DNA from: Oscillospiraceae bacterium | GTDB taxonomy: Bacteria > Bacillota > Clostridia > Oscillospirales > Acutalibacteraceae | DNA length: 8,486 nt | Assembly (NCBI GenBank): GCA_022508705.1 | Contig: JAFLUO010000079.1 | Span: 1-8,486, forward strand | Direction of reading: 5' to 3' | Shown here: piece after piece, positions 1 to 7,382 of the stretch | How positions within the stretch are numbered: position 1 is the first letter of the stretch | Layout: the number at the start of each line of letters is the position of its first letter | Notes under the pieces: generated by a model | Seen by the model: the letters and a program-made list of their open reading frames with translations, nothing else | Told to the model about the DNA's origin: nothing | Database searches by the model: none | Position numbers and translations under genes: made by a program

Positions 1-1804
1 AAATACCGCTGTCCGCCATATTAAGATCGGTTGAAACATACTGTGTGCCGAAATTATTGGCAAAGAGCATTTGAGTGTAATAATCGGGAGTTAAGCAAAC
101 CTCCTGAGAATTAAACCAAATAAGATTTACGTCTGTGGATTGACCATTTACCTTTGCAAGTGTTGGTGCGTAAGAAATCATACTGACAACGTCTGCATTT
201 CTTTCAATCCCCGTAAGATATGCGGCTTCTTCGATTGCAGACCAAATGTTGTTTTGGGTTTGAACGGTACCGTATCCGTTGGATTTTACCGACCACTCAC
301 CTACCATTACCTTTGCGCCGATACGCTCGTAGCTGTCATATTTAGAGAGGTTGTTGAAAAGATAGCCCCCCTCGGTAAAGTAATGCTCGTCAAGCATAAT
401 ATCAGGATATTTTGAATTGGCAATACTGCGTGCTTCTTTAAAATCTTCGCTTTCCATGTCAGCACCCGAAGATGCAATAACGGTGATTTCGGGATATTCA
501 GCTTTTATCGCCTTATAAAGCTCATCGAAGTTACGCCAATACACATCGCCAAATTCTTCATCTCCTATTGCAATGAACTGCATATTAAACGGTTCCTCGT
601 GACCGTTCTCGGCTCGTACTTCGCCCCACTCGGTTTCAGAATTTCCGTTTGCAAATTCAATAAGGTCCAATATGTCCTGAACATATGAATTCCATTCATC
701 AGTTCCGGGTTTTAAAGCTATTGAATCAAGAATAGTCTGCCATCCGTCTTCGGTAAACATGCCGTTTTTGTAATTATCACGCATATCAGCGTAATCTTTT
801 ACGCTCCGGTTGCTTATTCCTGCGCTGATAACGGGAATAGGATTTGCACCCAAATCAGAGCAAAGCATAAAGTATTCATAAAGCCCAAAAGCATTGGAAT
901 TATTATGGTTTTCGCCGTATTCACCGTCACGCCGGGAATTGACAGTCTGCACTCTCGCCTCAAGTGAACCTATTGTATTTTTCCAACTGTAAAGAGTCTC
1001 AATGCTGTCGATCTCTGCAAAAAGACCGCCTGAAAACCTGATAAATTTCGGTGAGAGCTCACTCAGCGCCTCATACAAATCCGTGCGAAGGCTCGTATAT
1101 TTCCATTCTTCATCATGAAAGCCGTGACTGTTAGTGGGAACAAGGCTTACAAAATCCATCAAAAAAGTTCCCGTACCGCCCGCGCTTATTAAAAGACCGC
1201 CGTCTGCTGTCACCTCAGACTCAATTTGGAAAATAATCTTTGTCCAGTCTTCGCACTCGTTTAAATCGAAATTATATAATTCGGTGTTGCCCGACGCTTT
1301 AAGCGAAACGGTAAGCGAGCCTTCAAAGCTTACGTTTTTAAAATATGCCGAAAACTCATACTTTTCGCCTTTTTCAAATCCCATATCGGGAGTGTTTTTC
1401 TTTTTCTCATTGAAATTATATGTTTTATAGTCATAAATTTCGGTGTAACCGTTATTTAAAATTGCTCCCTCTCCGTCAACCGTTACGGAAAGATAATTTT
1501 GATTGTTTTCATTAAGTCCGCCTTCGTTTTGGATAGAAAAACTGAGCGTGTCTATATCCCAGCCGTCAAAGCTGTCATACTCATACTCAAATGAATTATT
1601 GCTTACAAGATTGGAAACAAGACCGCCGTCATAGGCAAAATTCATGTCCTCCAAAGACACTCCGTAAAGTGAATCACTTATGTCGTATGAAATATTGTTC
1701 TTTGAAATTAACAATTCTTCGCCTTTTTTAGGATGTGTGAACGCAATTACGGTTACTGAAACAAGAATTGCAAGCACAATTAAAAGCGAAACTGCCTTTT
1801 TCAT
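1..1804 (-). CDS. Secreted GH51 alpha-L-arabinofuranosidase, C-terminus cut off by window edge
   Basis: This gene runs off the left edge; 601 codons from its ATG at 1804 are present. Family GH51 enzymes remove terminal alpha-L-arabinofuranose from arabinoxylan, arabinan and related glycans. Residues 1-21 are a Lys-Lys plus hydrophobic leader with possible cleavage after VIA; there is no lipobox Cys, so it is exported or membrane-anchored. After the leader comes the GH51 N-terminal signature (SLYGVSLEDMNFAYDGGL), then a probable CBM4/9-like beta-sandwich at about residues 65-220, then the TIM barrel. Barrel landmarks are RFSGG (256-260; usually RFPGG), GHEEPF, IGDEEFG with acid/base Glu416, and GEW with nucleophile Glu503, followed by TGIERNADVV and SYAP. 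The residue before the acid/base is Asp415 where the family normally has Asn. The start is supported by CCCTCC at 1811-1816 (GGAGGG on the coding strand), 6 nt from the ATG. It is divergent from the GH38 operon. Family is sure; exact substrate is inferred. Confidence 0.9.
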   Translation of the reverse strand, partial: MKKAVSLLIVLAILVSVTVIAFTHPKKGEELLISKNNISYDISDSLYGVSLEDMNFAYDGGLVSNLVSNNSFEYEYDSFDGWDIDTLSFSIQNEGGLNENNQNYLSVTVDGEGAILNNGYTEIYDYKTYNFNEKKKNTPDMGFEKGEKYEFSAYFKNVSFEGSLTVSLKASGNTELYNFDLNECEDWTKIIFQIESEVTADGGLLISAGGTGTFLMDFVSLVPTNSHGFHDEEWKYTSLRTDLYEALSELSPKFIRFSGGLFAEIDSIETLYSWKNTIGSLEARVQTVNSRRDGEYGENHNNSNAFGLYEYFMLCSDLGANPIPVISAGISNRSVKDYADMRDNYKNGMFTEDGWQTILDSIALKPGTDEWNSYVQDILDLIEFANGNSETEWGEVRAENGHEEPFNMQFIAIGDEEFGDVYWRNFDELYKAIKAEYPEITVIASSGADMESEDFKEARSIANSKYPDIMLDEHYFTEGGYLFNNLSKYDSYERIGAKVMVGEWSVKSNGYGTVQTQNNIWSAIEEAAYLTGIERNADVVSMISYAPTLAKVNGQSTDVNLIWFNSQEVCLTPDYYTQMLFANNFGTQYVSTDLNMADSGI

Positions 1805-1837
1805 ACGTGTCCCTCCGAAAAAATTTTACTCTTTTAT

Positions 1838-1866
1838 ATTTTAACAGTTTTTTACTATAAAGTCGA
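1838..1866 (-). promoter_or_regulatory. Putative sigma-70-type promoter for the GH51 gene
   Basis: Read on the minus strand, a -35-like TCGACT (1866-1861, 4 of 6 consensus) is followed by a 17-nt spacer and a -10 TAAAAT (1843-1838, 5 of 6). This would start transcription about 25 nt upstream of the GH51 ribosome site at 1816-1811. It is a sequence match only, in A/T-rich DNA where chance hits are common. Confidence 0.5.
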
Positions 1867-1898
1867 GTGTATTTTTACATATATTTTGAGATTTTTAA

Positions 1899-1927
1899 TT
1901 GCTTTTTATAAAAAATTTTTATATAAT
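1899..1927 (+). promoter_or_regulatory. Putative promoter for the GH38-symporter-nagB operon
   Basis: A perfect -10 TATAAT lies at 1922-1927. Exactly 17 nt upstream is TTGCTT (1899-1904), which matches the -35 consensus at TTG only. Expected transcription start is near 1934, giving a leader of about 43 nt before the GH38 ATG. The weak -35 with a perfect -10 would suit a promoter that needs an activator or is controlled by a repressor, but that is inference. Confidence 0.55.
1907..1923 (+). repeat. Perfect A/T inverted repeat overlapping the operon promoter
   Basis: The 8-bp arms TATAAAAA (1907-1914) and TTTTTATA (1916-1923) are exact inverted copies around a single central A at 1915. The element fills the spacer and enters the -10 box of the promoter above, a classic operator position. 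It consists only of A and T in an A/T-rich stretch, so chance symmetry is a real alternative. Confidence 0.35.
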
Positions 1928-1966
1928 TCAATTAGCAGTCCTTTACTCAAAAAATCCTGATAATTT

Positions 1967-1973
1967 GGGAGGA
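1967..1973 (+). promoter_or_regulatory. Ribosome binding site that fixes the GH38 start
   Basis: GGGAGGA sits 3-4 nt before the ATG at 1977. The reading frame stays open upstream to a TTG at 1899, but that codon has no Shine-Dalgarno sequence, coincides with the likely -35 box, and would add 26 residues that do not resemble the family N-terminus. The ATG at 1977 is therefore preferred. Confidence 0.85.
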
Positions 1974-1976
1974 AAT

Positions 1977-4900
1977 ATGAGCAAAAAGAAAATCTATACC
2001 ATTGCGAATTCTCACCTTGATACCGTTTGGTGCTGGGATTTTGAAACAACAGTAAAAAAGTATATTCCCGCCACGCTCAGTGAAAATTTTGCATTGTTTG
2101 AAAAATACCCTGACTACCGTTTCAGCTTTGAGGGTGCTTACCGTTATGAGCTGATTCGTGAATACTACCCCGACAAATGGGAAAAGCTCAAAAAATATAT
2201 AACCGAAGGGCGCTGGAACATTTGCGGAAGCGCATTTGAGAACGGTGACGTTAATATCCCCTCCCCTGAGGCGCTGTTTCGGAACATTCTTCTCGGAAAC
2301 AGATTTTTTGAAAAGAATTTCGGCAAACGCTCTGTTGACATTTTCCTACCCGACTGCTTTGGATTCGGATATGCATTACCGTCCGTTATGCACCATGCAA
2401 ACCTTAAGGGCTTTACAACACAAAAGCTCTCCTGGGGTTCGGCATACGGGATTCCGTTTGATATAGGCAAATGGTACGGTGTTGACGGCAATTTTGTATA
2501 TGCAGTAACAAATCCGGGCAAATATGATCTTTGCTTTAAGAATATCAGAAACTATGAATTCGTGACTGAAAAACTAAATGAAAACGAGAAAAACGGAATA
2601 AATTATACAACTGTTTTTCACGGAAGTCACGGCGACACAGGCGGCGCACCGCCTGAAAAATCCGTAAAGGTGCTTCAAAAAGAGATAAATCAAAACGAAA
2701 ACAGCGACATAGAAATAATTTCTGCCGCCGCAGACGATATTTACCGTGACATTGAAAATATGCCGGCAGTTGAAAAACAAAAGCTCCCCGTTTGGAACAA
2801 CGAGCTTGTTATGACAAACCATGCAGTTGGCGGATATACTTCCCGTGCCGTGGGCAAACGCTGGAACAGGAGAAATGAAGAGCTTGCCGACATGGCTGAG
2901 CGAGCTTGTGTTGCGGCAGAGGTAATTGCCAATCATAAATACCCGGACGAGAGTTTGAGAACCGCGTGGAAGAGGGTTATTGCCCATCAGTTCCACGACG
3001 ATATTCCTGGCACGTCGGTACAGCGTGCGTACAAGCGAAGCTGGAACGATTACGCTTTGTCTATGAACGCTTTTTCGGGAGAATATGAGGCGGCGGTAAG
3101 CAAAATTGCAAAAAAGCTTGACACGTCTTTTGTAGAAGGAACGCCCGTAATCGTTGTGAATCCTATGGAATATGAGCGTACGGATATTGTTAAAATTACG
3201 CTACCCGAAAATATTTACGGCTCTGATGCTTCGTTATTTGACGCTGACGGAAAAGAATACCCTGCGCAGATTATTGCACATAACTCAAATTCAACTGAAA
3301 TTCTGGCTGTTGTAACTGTTCCTGCTTTGGGGTATAAGGTATTTGACCTAAAGCACCAAAAAAGTACGCTTCAAACGGATGTTAAAGTGTCGCAGGATGT
3401 TCTTGAAAATGAGAAATACATAGTTACCCTGAATTCTCAAGGTAACATTGCCTCCATATTTGACAAGGAATTAAAGAGAGAAATCCTTTCTTCTCCCATT
3501 ACAATAGGAATTTTTGATTATAACGGCAGTAACTCCTGGCCTGCCTGGGAAATGAATTTTGACGAGCTTAACCGTAAACCTCAGCACACTCCGCAAATCA
3601 AATCCGCAAAAATAGTTGAAAACGGACCGTGCAGAGTAGCAATAAAAATAGTGAAAACTTATGGAGAGTCTGTTTTTACAAGCATTATTTCTCTGTCTTC
3701 AGGCGGAAAATACGTTGAGGTGCAAAAAGACATTGAATGGAGAAGCCTTCGTTCCTGCTGTAAAGAGATTTTCCCGTTCACTGCTGAAAACAAAACCGCT
3801 GTCTATGACTTAGGGCTGGGCACTATTAAACGTGGTAATATGAATGAAAAGCTTTTTGAAGTTCCTGCTCAAAAATGGGCCGATATTACTGATAAAAGCG
3901 GTGAATTCGGTGTTTCGATATTGAGCGAATGCAAATACGGTTGGGATAAATTTGACGATAACACCCTGCGTCTTACAGTCGTTCATACGCCAAGAAAGAA
4001 TTACAAAATTGACAGTATGCAGTCCATGATGGATTTAGGGCTTAATAAATATTCATACGCCATTTATTCGCACGAAGGCTCTGTTGGCAGAGAAACTCAA
4101 AGTGCGGCCAGGGATTTCATTATGCCGCTGACATCGTTTGTCTGCTCAAAGCACGCAGGTACGCTCGGCACGGAGTTTTCATTCGGCTCGCTTTCATCAA
4201 AGGGCGCAATACTCAGAGCCATGAAAAAAGCTGAGGACGGCGACGAAATAATTATCCGCATAGGTGAAAGTGAAAAAAAGATGCAGAAAAACATAGAATT
4301 TTCACTGTCCGTGCCCATTGAATCGGCAAGACTCGTTTACGCTTCGGAAGAACACATTGCTGATTTCCCTGCAACTGACGGAAAGCTTGTCTTTGATTTA
4401 GAGCCTTTTGAAATAAAATCCTTCGCTCTTACAGTAAAGCGTGAAAAAATAAACGATAAAGATACAATGCCCTTATCAATTCCGTCAAATATAAGCGCAT
4501 TTTCATCAAACTCTAATTCTAAAGGTACGCTTCCCGAAATCCACAGAACTATTCCTGAGGAAATTACTCCGAAAGAAATTTACGTAAACGGTATAAGCTT
4601 TGACCTTTCAAAAAGGAATGCCGTACTTTGCGGCGGTCAGGTAATCACTCCGCCGACGGGCACTAAAAAAGTTCATTTTCTTGCCGCTTCTCTAAACGGC
4701 GACAGGTTAGCGACCTTTGGCGACAGGCTTTATGAAATAAACGACATAAAAGAATACTTCGCAGGCTGGGATCTTTACGATTACGGCGAAGCTGCTTTTA
4801 CCAAAAACGGCAAGCTCGGTTTTGAATTTACACATTCTCATTCAGATAAGGGTGACGAAATTGCATCGCAGCTTTTCTTCTGGATTGTTACGGTTGATGT

Positions 4901-5132
4901 GGACGGTAAAGGTTCTGTTACTCTTCCCTATGACCGTGATATAATTATTCTTGCCGCAACTGCCGATACGGAAGATGAGACCTGCACACTTGCAACTCAG
5001 CTTTACGACAAAATAGAGCACAGATTTTTTGACTATAAAATGAGCGCAAAAGACCGTCTTATTTACGATTATGAAAAAACGTATATCCGCATCAACGACA
5101 AAAGAGATTTTTTCACCGCAGGCGGAAAATAA
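1977..5132 (+). CDS. Cytoplasmic GH38 alpha-mannosidase
   Basis: This 1051-residue protein belongs to GH38, retaining zinc-dependent alpha-mannosidases that hydrolyse terminal alpha-mannose. It has no signal peptide, so it should act on imported substrate in the cytoplasm. The N-terminal catalytic domain opens with the metal-binding HLDTVW motif (His13, Asp15). The nucleophile is Asp126 in FLPDCFGFG, and HGDTGG lies at 218-223. The helical middle domain shows the YTSRAVGKRWNRRNEEL stretch, and QFHDDIPGTS carries the fourth zinc ligand, His340. A GH38 C-terminal beta domain follows. After a Ser/Asn-rich linker at about 827-862 comes another beta-sandwich-like region to 1051 with NAVLCGGQVI, FLAAS and FTHSHS motifs, also known at the end of some long bacterial GH38 proteins. 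All catalytic residues are intact. It is the first gene of the putative operon, 37 nt before the symporter. Linkage specificity (alpha-1,2, 1,3 or 1,6) cannot be read from sequence. Confidence 0.93.
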   Translation: MSKKKIYTIANSHLDTVWCWDFETTVKKYIPATLSENFALFEKYPDYRFSFEGAYRYELIREYYPDKWEKLKKYITEGRWNICGSAFENGDVNIPSPEALFRNILLGNRFFEKNFGKRSVDIFLPDCFGFGYALPSVMHHANLKGFTTQKLSWGSAYGIPFDIGKWYGVDGNFVYAVTNPGKYDLCFKNIRNYEFVTEKLNENEKNGINYTTVFHGSHGDTGGAPPEKSVKVLQKEINQNENSDIEIISAAADDIYRDIENMPAVEKQKLPVWNNELVMTNHAVGGYTSRAVGKRWNRRNEELADMAERACVAAEVIANHKYPDESLRTAWKRVIAHQFHDDIPGTSVQRAYKRSWNDYALSMNAFSGEYEAAVSKIAKKLDTSFVEGTPVIVVNPMEYERTDIVKITLPENIYGSDASLFDADGKEYPAQIIAHNSNSTEILAVVTVPALGYKVFDLKHQKSTLQTDVKVSQDVLENEKYIVTLNSQGNIASIFDKELKREILSSPITIGIFDYNGSNSWPAWEMNFDELNRKPQHTPQIKSAKIVENGPCRVAIKIVKTYGESVFTSIISLSSGGKYVEVQKDIEWRSLRSCCKEIFPFTAENKTAVYDLGLGTIKRGNMNEKLFEVPAQKWADITDKSGEFGVSILSECKYGWDKFDDNTLRLTVVHTPRKNYKIDSMQSMMDLGLNKYSYAIYSHEGSVGRETQSAARDFIMPLTSFVCSKHAGTLGTEFSFGSLSSKGAILRAMKKAEDGDEIIIRIGESEKKMQKNIEFSLSVPIESARLVYASEEHIADFPATDGKLVFDLEPFEIKSFALTVKREKINDKDTMPLSIPSNISAFSSNSNSKGTLPEIHRTIPEEITPKEIYVNGISFDLSKRNAVLCGGQVITPPTGTKKVHFLAASLNGDRLATFGDRLYEINDIKEYFAGWDLYDYGEAAFTKNGKLGFEFTHSHSDKGDEIASQLFFWIVTVDVDGKGSVTLPYDRDIIILAATADTEDETCTLATQLYDKIEHRFFDYKMSAKDRLIYDYEKTYIRINDKRDFFTAGGK

Positions 5133-5169
5133 GATTTGTGAAAAACAAAATAATGAATGGGGGATAAAA

Positions 5170-6630
5170 ATGGCAAACAACAGTATTGACAGGCACTTTG
5201 TCGGTGTGAAAGAGCTGCTGGCATACGGCTTTGCAAACGCAGGTCAGGTTTTCGGCTACAATATGGTTGCAGGCGGATATCTTTCTTTGTTCTTTACAAA
5301 AGTATTCGGAATTCCTGCCGAGGCAGTAGCAACTATGATATTGGTTCTCGGAATATGGGATACCGTTAACGACCCGCTTATGGGTTCCATAATTGACCGT
5401 ACAAGAACACGCTACGGCAAGCTTCGTCCCTATCTTTTAATTGTACCTATTCCCCTTGCAATAACAACGGTTTTGCTTTTCTCCGGACCGCTGATTTTGC
5501 AAAATGCGAAAGATGTAACAGTCAAAATCGTTTATATGTATCTTTCATATATAATTTGGGAGCTGTTTTATACCATAGGAGACGTTCCCTTTTGGGGAAT
5601 GAGTACGGCAATTTCTCCGTCCCCCGCTGACAGAACAAGAGCTATTTCCTCCGCTCGCTTCATTTCGGGAATTATCGGCGGACTTTCACTGACGCTTATC
5701 CCATTGCTTATGGACGCATCAGAGCATAATATTATTCCGCTTTCTCTGCCGCAGGTTTTCTGCCTTCTTTCAGTTATCGCGGGAACCTTTGGAATGGGGC
5801 TTTTCTCACTTGCAGGTATATTCTGCAAGGAAAGAGTAGTTCAGTCAATTAAAGAACCTTCGGTTTTAGACGGATTTAAAGTTCTTGTAACAAACAAACC
5901 TCTTTTAATTATTGTCTGCGGCAACATTATAGGTGCTTTGGGCGGACTTGCAAATGTGTTCCAAAGCTATTATTATGCAGAGGTAATGAACCTCAGCTCT
6001 TTGGTCTTAATAATAAATTTGCCGGGTACAATTTTCGGCTGGGCTACATATCTTATTATCCCGAAGCTGAAAAAACACTTTGACAACAGGCAGATAATTT
6101 TCCTTAACGCATTTGTAAGACTTATAACCTCTGTAATCGTATTTGTCATAGGTATGAAGCAGTATAACAATATCGCCGTTATTATTCCTTTGCTTCTTGC
6201 ACGAAACCTTGTTTTCAGCTTTTTTGATACTGTAAATATGGTTATTCCCACAGAGATGATAGGCGATACAATAGATTATATGGAATGGAAAACAGGTCAG
6301 AGGAATGAGGGTGTCTCTTTCTCAGTGCTTACATTTGTAGGCAAGCTGACAGGCTCTGTTTCAACGTCCATAGCAACCGCCCTTCTTCCGGTTATCGGCT
6401 TGTCTTACATAAACGTTAACGGTGTACGGACTGCGGTTAAGGGTGATAATACCGACTTGTTTATCTGGGCATTGTTCACTCTTATTCCGAGCATTTTGGG
6501 ACTTTTAAGCCTTGTGCCGTATATTTGGTATGATTTGACCGGTCAAAAACTCAATTTGGTACGCTCAGAAATGGCACAGCGCCGTACCGAAATGGCAAAA
6601 TCACTTTCAGAAAGCAACAGCAACAACTGA
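5170..6630 (+). CDS. GPH-family (MelB-like) sugar:cation symporter
   Basis: This 486-residue integral membrane protein of the major facilitator superfamily belongs to the glycoside-pentoside-hexuronide:cation symporter family, and has many hydrophobic segments consistent with the usual 12 helices. Diagnostic motifs are WDTVNDPLMGSIIDRTRTRYGKLRPY at about 63-88, where Asp64, Asn67 and Asp68 match the cation-site residues of MelB, DVPFWGM, GDTIDYMEWKTGQRNEG at 365-381, and FVGK ending at Lys392, the probable counterpart of an essential MelB lysine. It therefore probably imports a glycoside with Na+ or H+. The ATG at 5170 follows a G-rich GGGGGA (5159-5164), a modest ribosome site; the frame is open upstream to an ATG at 5071 inside the GH38 gene, but that would add a polar 33-residue tail atypical of the family. 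Lying between an intracellular alpha-mannosidase and nagB, it most likely carries the mannosidase substrate; the sugar itself is inferred. Confidence 0.9.
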   Translation: MANNSIDRHFVGVKELLAYGFANAGQVFGYNMVAGGYLSLFFTKVFGIPAEAVATMILVLGIWDTVNDPLMGSIIDRTRTRYGKLRPYLLIVPIPLAITTVLLFSGPLILQNAKDVTVKIVYMYLSYIIWELFYTIGDVPFWGMSTAISPSPADRTRAISSARFISGIIGGLSLTLIPLLMDASEHNIIPLSLPQVFCLLSVIAGTFGMGLFSLAGIFCKERVVQSIKEPSVLDGFKVLVTNKPLLIIVCGNIIGALGGLANVFQSYYYAEVMNLSSLVLIINLPGTIFGWATYLIIPKLKKHFDNRQIIFLNAFVRLITSVIVFVIGMKQYNNIAVIIPLLLARNLVFSFFDTVNMVIPTEMIGDTIDYMEWKTGQRNEGVSFSVLTFVGKLTGSVSTSIATALLPVIGLSYINVNGVRTAVKGDNTDLFIWALFTLIPSILGLLSLVPYIWYDLTGQKLNLVRSEMAQRRTEMAKSLSESNSNN

Positions 6631-6646
6631 AATTAAAATCAAAATT

Positions 6647-6651
6647 AGGAG
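6647..6651 (+). promoter_or_regulatory. Ribosome binding site supporting a GTG start for nagB
   Basis: AGGAG lies 10 nt before the GTG at 6662. No in-frame ATG exists near the start, and the family N-terminus (a beta strand of the type EVRIF) begins directly after this codon, so GTG is the start. The spacing is a little long, which together with GTG may reduce translation relative to neighbouring genes. Confidence 0.75.
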
Positions 6652-6661
6652 CAAAAAAATC

Positions 6662-7381
6662 GTGGAAGTAAGAATTTTTAACAACAAAGAATCTCTCGGA
6701 GAAATTTTGGCAGAGGTACTCGTCAGCCGAGTTAAAGCAAAACCCGACCTTTCTTTCGGGTTCGCTACGGGCGCTTCTCCCCTGCCCGTTTACAAAAATA
6801 TGATTGAACGGTTTAATAAGGGCGAAGTTTCATTTAAGGATATTACTACGTTTAATTTGGATGAGTACTGCCTTCTCCCAAAAGACGACAAAAACAGTTA
6901 TTATTCTTTTATGCACGAAAATCTTTTTAACCACATTGACGTAAAAGAAGAAAACATAAACTTTTTAAACGGAAATGCAGAAGATTTTGAACAGGAATGC
7001 AAGCGTTACGACTGTTTAATCCGTGACAGAGGTATTGACGTTCAGCTTTTGGGTCTTGGCAGGAACGGACATATCGGTTTTAACGAGCCGTCAACTAAAT
7101 TCACAAAGGAATGCTTCAAAGTAAAACTTTCCGAAAGCACTATTGCCGCTAACTCAATCTATTTTGACGAAAACCCCATGCCGCACTATGCACTTACCAT
7201 GGGCACAGTTTCAATTATGCGTTCAAAGGAAATATTTATGATTGCAACGGGAGAAAGCAAAAAAGATGCTATTTACGAGATGATTAACGGCGACATTTCC
7301 CCACTTTGCCCTGCAAGCGTTCTTCAGCTTCACCCGAATGTGCATGTTTTCATTGATGCGGAAGCGGCAAAGAGGCTTTAA
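6662..7381 (+). CDS. nagB: Glucosamine-6-phosphate deaminase
   Basis: NagB converts glucosamine-6-phosphate to fructose-6-phosphate and ammonia in the cytoplasm, the last step that brings amino sugars into glycolysis. The 239-residue length fits the short Gram-positive type, which lacks the extra C-terminal part of the about 266-residue E. coli allosteric enzyme. Visible motifs are the phosphate-binding loop FGFATGASPLPVY (32-44), FNLDEY with the probable general base Asp67, and RNGHIGFNEP (134-143) with His137 and Glu142 of the ring-opening relay. Asn135 replaces the Asp found in E. coli, as is usual in Bacillus-type enzymes. It follows the symporter by 31 nt and precedes the radical SAM gene by 1 nt. 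Neither nagA nor a sugar kinase is in the window, so its substrate must come from genes elsewhere. Confidence 0.93.
   Translation: MEVRIFNNKESLGEILAEVLVSRVKAKPDLSFGFATGASPLPVYKNMIERFNKGEVSFKDITTFNLDEYCLLPKDDKNSYYSFMHENLFNHIDVKEENINFLNGNAEDFEQECKRYDCLIRDRGIDVQLLGLGRNGHIGFNEPSTKFTKECFKVKLSESTIAANSIYFDENPMPHYALTMGTVSIMRSKEIFMIATGESKKDAIYEMINGDISPLCPASVLQLHPNVHVFIDAEAAKRL
7371..7375 (+). promoter_or_regulatory. Ribosome binding site for the radical SAM gene, inside nagB
   Basis: AGAGG near the end of nagB lies 7 nt before the ATG at 7383. The nagB stop ends at 7381, leaving 1 nt between the genes. This fixes the start at 7383 rather than an in-frame ATG at 7338 within nagB, and suggests translational coupling. 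Confidence 0.7.
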
Positions 7382-7382
7382 A

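Noticed and set aside
140..1430. Plus-strand open frames at 140-415 and 1134-1430
   Set aside because: They lie antisense within the clear GH51 coding frame and show no ribosome site or family resemblance.
1899..1976. In-frame upstream TTG that would lengthen the GH38 protein by 26 residues
   Set aside because: It has no ribosome site, overlaps the likely promoter, and the family N-terminal motif starts right after the ATG at 1977, which has GGGAGGA in front of it.
5071..5169. Upstream ATG that would give the symporter a 33-residue polar extension overlapping the GH38 gene
   Set aside because: GPH symporters normally begin a few residues before the first helix, and the ATG at 5170 has a G-rich site before it.
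7061..7072. Asn135 of NagB in place of the E. coli catalytic-relay Asp141
   Set aside because: RNGHIGFNEP-type motifs with Asn are normal in Gram-positive NagB proteins, so this is not a sign of lost function.
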